Assembly: GCA_900550585.1 (NCBI GenBank)
Contig: URST01000044.1
Coordinates: 1-18,303, forward strand
Length of the DNA: 18,303 nt
Direction: 5' to 3'
DNA from: an uncultured Eubacteriales bacterium
GTDB taxonomy: Bacteria > Bacillota > Clostridia > Oscillospirales > Oscillospiraceae
In this document: in pieces, positions 15,205 through 18,303 of the stretch
How positions within the stretch are numbered: position 1 is the first letter of the stretch
Layout of the letters: every line of letters begins with the position of its first letter
Notes under the pieces: model-generated
Told to the model about the DNA's origin: nothing
What the model saw: the letters and a program-made list of their open reading frames with translations, nothing else
The model's database searches: none
Made by a program: the position numbers and the translations under genes

Positions 15205-16074
15205 ATGCACCGATATAAAGCGTTTCTGAAGGTGGTGGAGGTGGGCAGCTTCACCAAGGCGGCGGAGCTTCTGGGCTACACCCAGCCTGCCTTGAGCCAG
15301 ATGATGACCTCGCTGGAGCGGGAGCTGTCCATGAAATTATTATACCGCTCCCGCTACGGCATCCGTCTGACGCCGGAGGGGGAGCGGCTGTATCCGTCTG
15401 TGGAGAATGCTGTGCGGCAATATGACGCCATGCGCCGCAGCGCCGACGAGATCAGCGGATTGGAAACCGGTGTCGTCCGCATCGGCACGGTGTCCAGCGT
15501 GTCGGCCCACTGGCTGCCCCAGGTGATCCGCGCCTTTTGGGAAAAGCACCCCAACGTGCAGATCGTGCTGCATCAGGGGGATTATTCCAGTATTCAGGAA
15601 TGGGTGCGTACCGGGGCGGTGGACTTCGGCTTTGTGAATCCCCATGCGGTGAAGGGACTGGAGACAATGGTGGTAAAGTCCGGAGAGTTCCGCGCGGTGG
15701 TGCCCGCCGGTCATCCGCTGGCAGAGAGAGAATGTGTTACGCTGGAGGAACTGGCGGGAGAGCCATTTCTGATGGTGGAGAGCGGCGCCTACGGTGAGGT
15801 GGAGGAAGCCTTTGCCGCGGCGGGTATCACGCCAAACATCCGCCTGCGGGTGCATGATGACTATTCCCTTCTGCCCATGATCGAGCAGGGGATGGGAGTC
15901 TCCATCCTGACGGAACTGGTGCTGCGCAAGACGGCCTATGATGTGGCGGCGCTGCCTATTGAGCCGCCCGTTATCCGGACGCTGGCCGTTGTTACCAAGG
16001 ATCGCCGCACGCTGCCGCTGGCAGCCAAGGTGTTCATCGATGAACTGATGGCCCAGCGGGAGACACTGCTCTAA
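15205..16074 (+). CDS. LysR-family transcriptional regulator
   Basis: A 289-residue LysR-type regulator. The N-terminal winged HTH (about 1-60) has the classic pattern FLKVVEVGSFTKAAELLGYTQPALSQ. A linker helix follows, then the effector-binding periplasmic-protein-like domain from about residue 90 (GVVRIGTVSSVSAHWLP onward, with GVSILTELV near the end). ATG 15205 is chosen because it matches the usual LysR start and has GGAAAGG 10 bases upstream. In-frame ATGs at 15178 and 15184 lack a ribosome site. It is divergent from azlC and probably regulates it. The effector is unknown. No clear terminator follows. Confidence 0.92.
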   Translation: MHRYKAFLKVVEVGSFTKAAELLGYTQPALSQMMTSLERELSMKLLYRSRYGIRLTPEGERLYPSVENAVRQYDAMRRSADEISGLETGVVRIGTVSSVSAHWLPQVIRAFWEKHPNVQIVLHQGDYSSIQEWVRTGAVDFGFVNPHAVKGLETMVVKSGEFRAVVPAGHPLAERECVTLEELAGEPFLMVESGAYGEVEEAFAAAGITPNIRLRVHDDYSLLPMIEQGMGVSILTELVLRKTAYDVAALPIEPPVIRTLAVVTKDRRTLPLAAKVFIDELMAQRETLL

Positions 16075-16122
16075 GCGAAGCGAACTTTTGTCTGCCGGGC
16101 AAAAAATATTTTGCGGCGGTGG

Positions 16123-16151
16123 TTTACTTTCGCGGACTAAAATGGTACAAT
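16123..16151 (+). promoter_or_regulatory. Promoter of the yerC-methyltransferase-hslO unit
   Basis: TTTACT (16123-16128) and TACAAT (16146-16151) are spaced 17 bases, with an extended -10 TG at 16143-16144. Just upstream, GCAAAA-AATA-TTTTGC (16099-16114) is a small palindrome of unknown role. Confidence 0.78.
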
Positions 16152-16194
16152 GTGAAAAGGTTCGGAACGACCATAGAAAAGAGGAGAACGAGAC

Positions 16195-16509
16195 ATGGTA
16201 AGAGCAGCCAAGTCCAAGATCGCCAAGAAGGAAAAAAGCGACCGCCTGTATCAGGCCATCCTGACGCTGGAGACCGAGGAGGAGTGCTATAACTTCTTTC
16301 AGGATCTGTGTACCATTTCGGAGCTGCGCAGCATGGAGCAGCGCTACGAGGTGGCCACGCTGCTGAACGACGGTATGATCTACAACGATATTCTGGAAAA
16401 GACCGGCGCGTCCAGCGCCACCATCAGCCGCGTCAACCGCTCGCTGATCTACGGCAACGGCGGGTACGAGAGCGTGCTGGAGAAGATGAAGGAGAAAGAG
16501 GGCAAATGA
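16195..16509 (+). CDS. yerC: YerC/YecD-type TrpR-like DNA-binding protein
   Basis: A 104-residue protein of the TrpR-related YerC/YecD family. The helix-turn-helix region is intact: SELRSMEQRYEVATLLNDG (about 42-60) followed by YNDILEKTGASSATISRVNR (about 63-82). The basic N-terminus (VRAAKSKIAKKEK) is typical of neither TrpR nor an export signal and may help DNA contact. Family members in Firmicutes are not known to bind tryptophan, so no ligand is proposed. AGAGGAG lies about 9 bases before ATG 16195. The stop overlaps the start of the methyltransferase (ATGA), showing a shared transcript. Confidence 0.9.
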   Translation: MVRAAKSKIAKKEKSDRLYQAILTLETEEECYNFFQDLCTISELRSMEQRYEVATLLNDGMIYNDILEKTGASSATISRVNRSLIYGNGGYESVLEKMKEKEGK

Positions 16510-17246
16510 GCTGCTACGAGGCGCTGGCCTCCTCTTACGACGCGCTGACGGAGGATGTAGGCTACGAGAAGCGGGCGGATTTTCTGGAAAAGCTGTTCCG
16601 CCGCAGCCGCATCCCCGTGAAGGTGGTGCTGGATCTGGCCTGCGGCACCGGCACCATGACGTGGCTGCTGACGGGCCGGGGCTATGAGCTTATCGGCGTG
16701 GACGGCTCCGAGGAGATGTTGGCGGCAGCCATGGGCAAAAGCGGGTCGGTACAGGGCGTACCGCCCATCTTTTTGCACCAATCCATGCCCAGACTGGATC
16801 TTTACGGCACCGTGGACGCGGCCATCTGCTGTCTGGACAGCCTGAACTATCTAACCGACCCCGCCGACGTGCGCCGCACGTTCCGGCGGCTGCACCTGTT
16901 TGTCGCACCCGGCGGCGTGCTGGTGTTCGACGTGAACACCGCGGCCAAGCTGGCGGCACTGGACGGACAGGTGTTTCTGGACGAGACGGAGGACACCTAC
17001 TGCGTCTGGCGCACCGAGTACAGCCGGGGACTGTGTACCTATTATATGGATCTGTTCCAGCGCCGCGGCGACGGTGCGTGGGACCGCCGGGAGGAGCTGC
17101 ACCGGGAGCGCGCCTACTCCGTGGAGGAGTTGACGGCATGGCTCACCGAGGCGGGCTTCGGCGATATCCGGGTGTACGGCGACGCCAGACTGCGCCGTCC
17201 CCGGGAGGACGAGCAGCGGGTGTATTTCTGCTGCGTGCGAAAATGA
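16506..17246 (+). CDS. Class I SAM-dependent methyltransferase
   Basis: A 246-residue cytoplasmic methyltransferase of the Rossmann-like class. Motif I VLDLACGTGTMT (41-52) and the acidic ribose contact GVDGSEEML (64-72) are clear, and AAICCLDSLNYL fits motif IV. The C-terminal part is a variable substrate region rich in Glu/Arg (EELHRERAYSVEELTAWL). Relatives are usually annotated only as general or small-molecule methyltransferases, and I cannot name the acceptor. The start ATG 16506 overlaps the yerC stop by 4 bases. An open frame reaching further upstream is a shadow of yerC. hslO follows after 20 bases. Confidence 0.88.
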   Translation: MSCYEALASSYDALTEDVGYEKRADFLEKLFRRSRIPVKVVLDLACGTGTMTWLLTGRGYELIGVDGSEEMLAAAMGKSGSVQGVPPIFLHQSMPRLDLYGTVDAAICCLDSLNYLTDPADVRRTFRRLHLFVAPGGVLVFDVNTAAKLAALDGQVFLDETEDTYCVWRTEYSRGLCTYYMDLFQRRGDGAWDRREELHRERAYSVEELTAWLTEAGFGDIRVYGDARLRRPREDEQRVYFCCVRK

Positions 17247-17266
17247 GCAAAAGAGGTTGACATAAC

Positions 17267-18145
17267 ATGGAAGATAAGATCGTAAGGGCCATCTCCAGCG
17301 ACGGCATGGTGCAGGCGGCGGCTATTTACAGCCGGAACCTGACGGAACGCGCCCGGCAGATCCACAAGACGCTGCCGGTGGCCACGGCGGCGCTGGGCCG
17401 CACACTGGCCGGCGCGTCCATGATGGGCAATGCCCTGAAGGGGCAGGGCGCCAGCCTGACGCTGCAGATCAAGGGCGGCGGCCCGCTGGGTACGGTGCTG
17501 GCTGTCAGCGACCACGAGGGCAACGTCCGGGGCTATGTGACAAACCCGCAGGTGGAGCTGCCCCTCCGGGCGGACGGCAAGCTGGATGTAGGCGGCGCCG
17601 TGGGCCATGAGGGTACGCTGACCGTCATCAAGGATCTGCACATGAAGGAGCCGTATGTGGGCACCATCGACCTGCTGGGCGGCGAGATCGCTGAGGACAT
17701 CGCCGGCTATTTCGTGGAGTCGGAGCAGATCCCCACGGCCTGCGGGCTGGGGGTGCTGGTGGACCGCGACCAGAGCGTGAAGTCCGCCGGCGGCTACCTC
17801 ATCCAGCTGCTGCCCGGCGCCACAGAGGATACCATTGTCAAGGTGGAGGGCGGCATCATGGCCGCCGGGCCGGTGTCGGCGCTGCTGGAGCAGGACCCCG
17901 ATCCGGAGCACCTGCTGCGCACGGTGATGAGCGACTTCGACCTGAAGATCCTGGAGACGCAGCCCGTGTCCTACAAGTGCTATTGCAGCCGGGAGCGAGT
18001 GGAGCGCGCGTTGATCTCGCTGGGCCGTAAGGAGCTGGAGGATATGCTGCGTGAGCAGGGGGGCTGTCAGCTGAGCTGCCAGTTCTGCGACACGGTGTAC
18101 GATTTCTCCAGGGAGGATCTGGAGAAGCTGCTGGCGTCGCTGTGA
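17267..18145 (+). CDS. hslO: Redox-regulated chaperone Hsp33
   Basis: A 292-residue cytoplasmic holdase chaperone that is activated by oxidation and prevents aggregation of unfolded proteins under oxidative stress. The core domain (about 1-225) shows TLQIKGGGPLGTVLAVSD and the later GGYLIQLLPGA. The redox switch has the four zinc cysteines in CYC (C238, C240) and CQFC (C271, C274), spaced as in the family. An extra cysteine, C267, lies close to the second pair. AGAGG about 10 bases upstream supports ATG 17267. It follows the methyltransferase by 20 bases and is probably co-transcribed from the yerC promoter. No strong terminator is seen after it. Confidence 0.96.
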   Translation: MEDKIVRAISSDGMVQAAAIYSRNLTERARQIHKTLPVATAALGRTLAGASMMGNALKGQGASLTLQIKGGGPLGTVLAVSDHEGNVRGYVTNPQVELPLRADGKLDVGGAVGHEGTLTVIKDLHMKEPYVGTIDLLGGEIAEDIAGYFVESEQIPTACGLGVLVDRDQSVKSAGGYLIQLLPGATEDTIVKVEGGIMAAGPVSALLEQDPDPEHLLRTVMSDFDLKILETQPVSYKCYCSRERVERALISLGRKELEDMLREQGGCQLSCQFCDTVYDFSREDLEKLLASL

Positions 18146-18187
18146 GAAAAAGCCGCAAGAAAAAGTTGGATTTTTGAAAAATAATCA

Positions 18188-18216
18188 TTGACAGATGCAG
18201 ATGGTTTTAGTATAAT
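18188..18216 (+). promoter_or_regulatory. Consensus sigma-A promoter of the tRNA gene
   Basis: TTGACA (18188-18193) and TATAAT (18211-18216) are both perfect hexamers with a 17-base spacer, as expected for a stable-RNA promoter. A small GTCC/GGAC stem lies in the leader before the tRNA. Confidence 0.93.
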
Positions 18217-18248
18217 GACCTACGTCGTCCGGTGAGGACGGCAGGTAC

Positions 18249-18303
18249 GGGAGCATAGCTCAGCTGGTTAGAGCACCTGCCTTACAAGCAGGGGGTCACT
18301 GGT
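18249..18303 (+). tRNA. tRNA-Val (anticodon UAC), cut by the window end
   Basis: The acceptor arm begins GGGAGCA (18249-18255). The D-stem GCTC/GAGC follows with the AGCTGGTTA loop, then the anticodon stem CCTGC/GCAGG with loop CTTACAA. The anticodon is TAC, reading valine codons. The variable region GGTC and the start of the T arm are present, and the 3' part lies outside the window. The consensus promoter directly upstream fits. Confidence 0.93.

Overview
This window looks like chromosomal DNA from a GC-rich Clostridia member, most likely the Oscillospiraceae (Oscillibacter/Flavonifractor-like). That placement is an inference. It rests on strong AGGAGG-type ribosome binding sites, consensus sigma-A promoters, and Firmicutes genes such as ylxM-ffh, khpA, yerC and the ymfF/ymfH pair in GC-rich coding sequence. 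No phage, transposon, CRISPR or restriction genes are visible. The gene content is mostly housekeeping and nutrient uptake.

Layout. (a) 1-1654: the tail of an unrecognised gene, a short structure-rich spacer, then threonine synthase with its own terminator. (b) 1688-4095: ylxM, ffh (SRP), rpsP (S16) and khpA in one promoter-to-terminator unit. (c) 4183-7766: ymfF and ymfH (paired M16 peptidase-like proteins) and lgt (prolipoprotein diacylglyceryl transferase), tightly packed. (d) 7768-10314 on the minus strand: a polar amino-acid ABC transporter (lipoprotein, permease, ATPase). Its sigma-A promoter is flanked upstream by two ArgR-like boxes. (e) 10437-11501, minus: a secreted SH3-NlpC/P60 cell-wall hydrolase. 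(f) 11582-13870: an AraC-family regulator followed by a DAACS-family symporter that lacks the arginine read out by acidic substrates. (g) 13895-16074: azlC-azlD plus a 61-residue membrane protein on the minus strand, divergent from a LysR regulator. (h) 16123-18145: yerC (TrpR-like), a SAM methyltransferase and hslO (Hsp33), probably one operon. (i) 18188-end: a consensus promoter and the 5' part of tRNA-Val(UAC).

Three sets of genes plausibly work together. Ffh, S16 and KhpA belong to translation and protein targeting. Lgt could lipidate the binding protein of the ABC transporter encoded next to it, among other lipoproteins. The ABC system, the DAACS symporter and AzlCD are three different amino-acid transport systems within 8 kb, each with an apparent local control element (ARG-like boxes, an AraC protein, a LysR protein).

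I see no clear novel defence or biosynthetic system. The best leads are the paired ARG-like boxes, the altered substrate site of the symporter, the small membrane protein behind azlCD, and the multi-hairpin element upstream of thrC.
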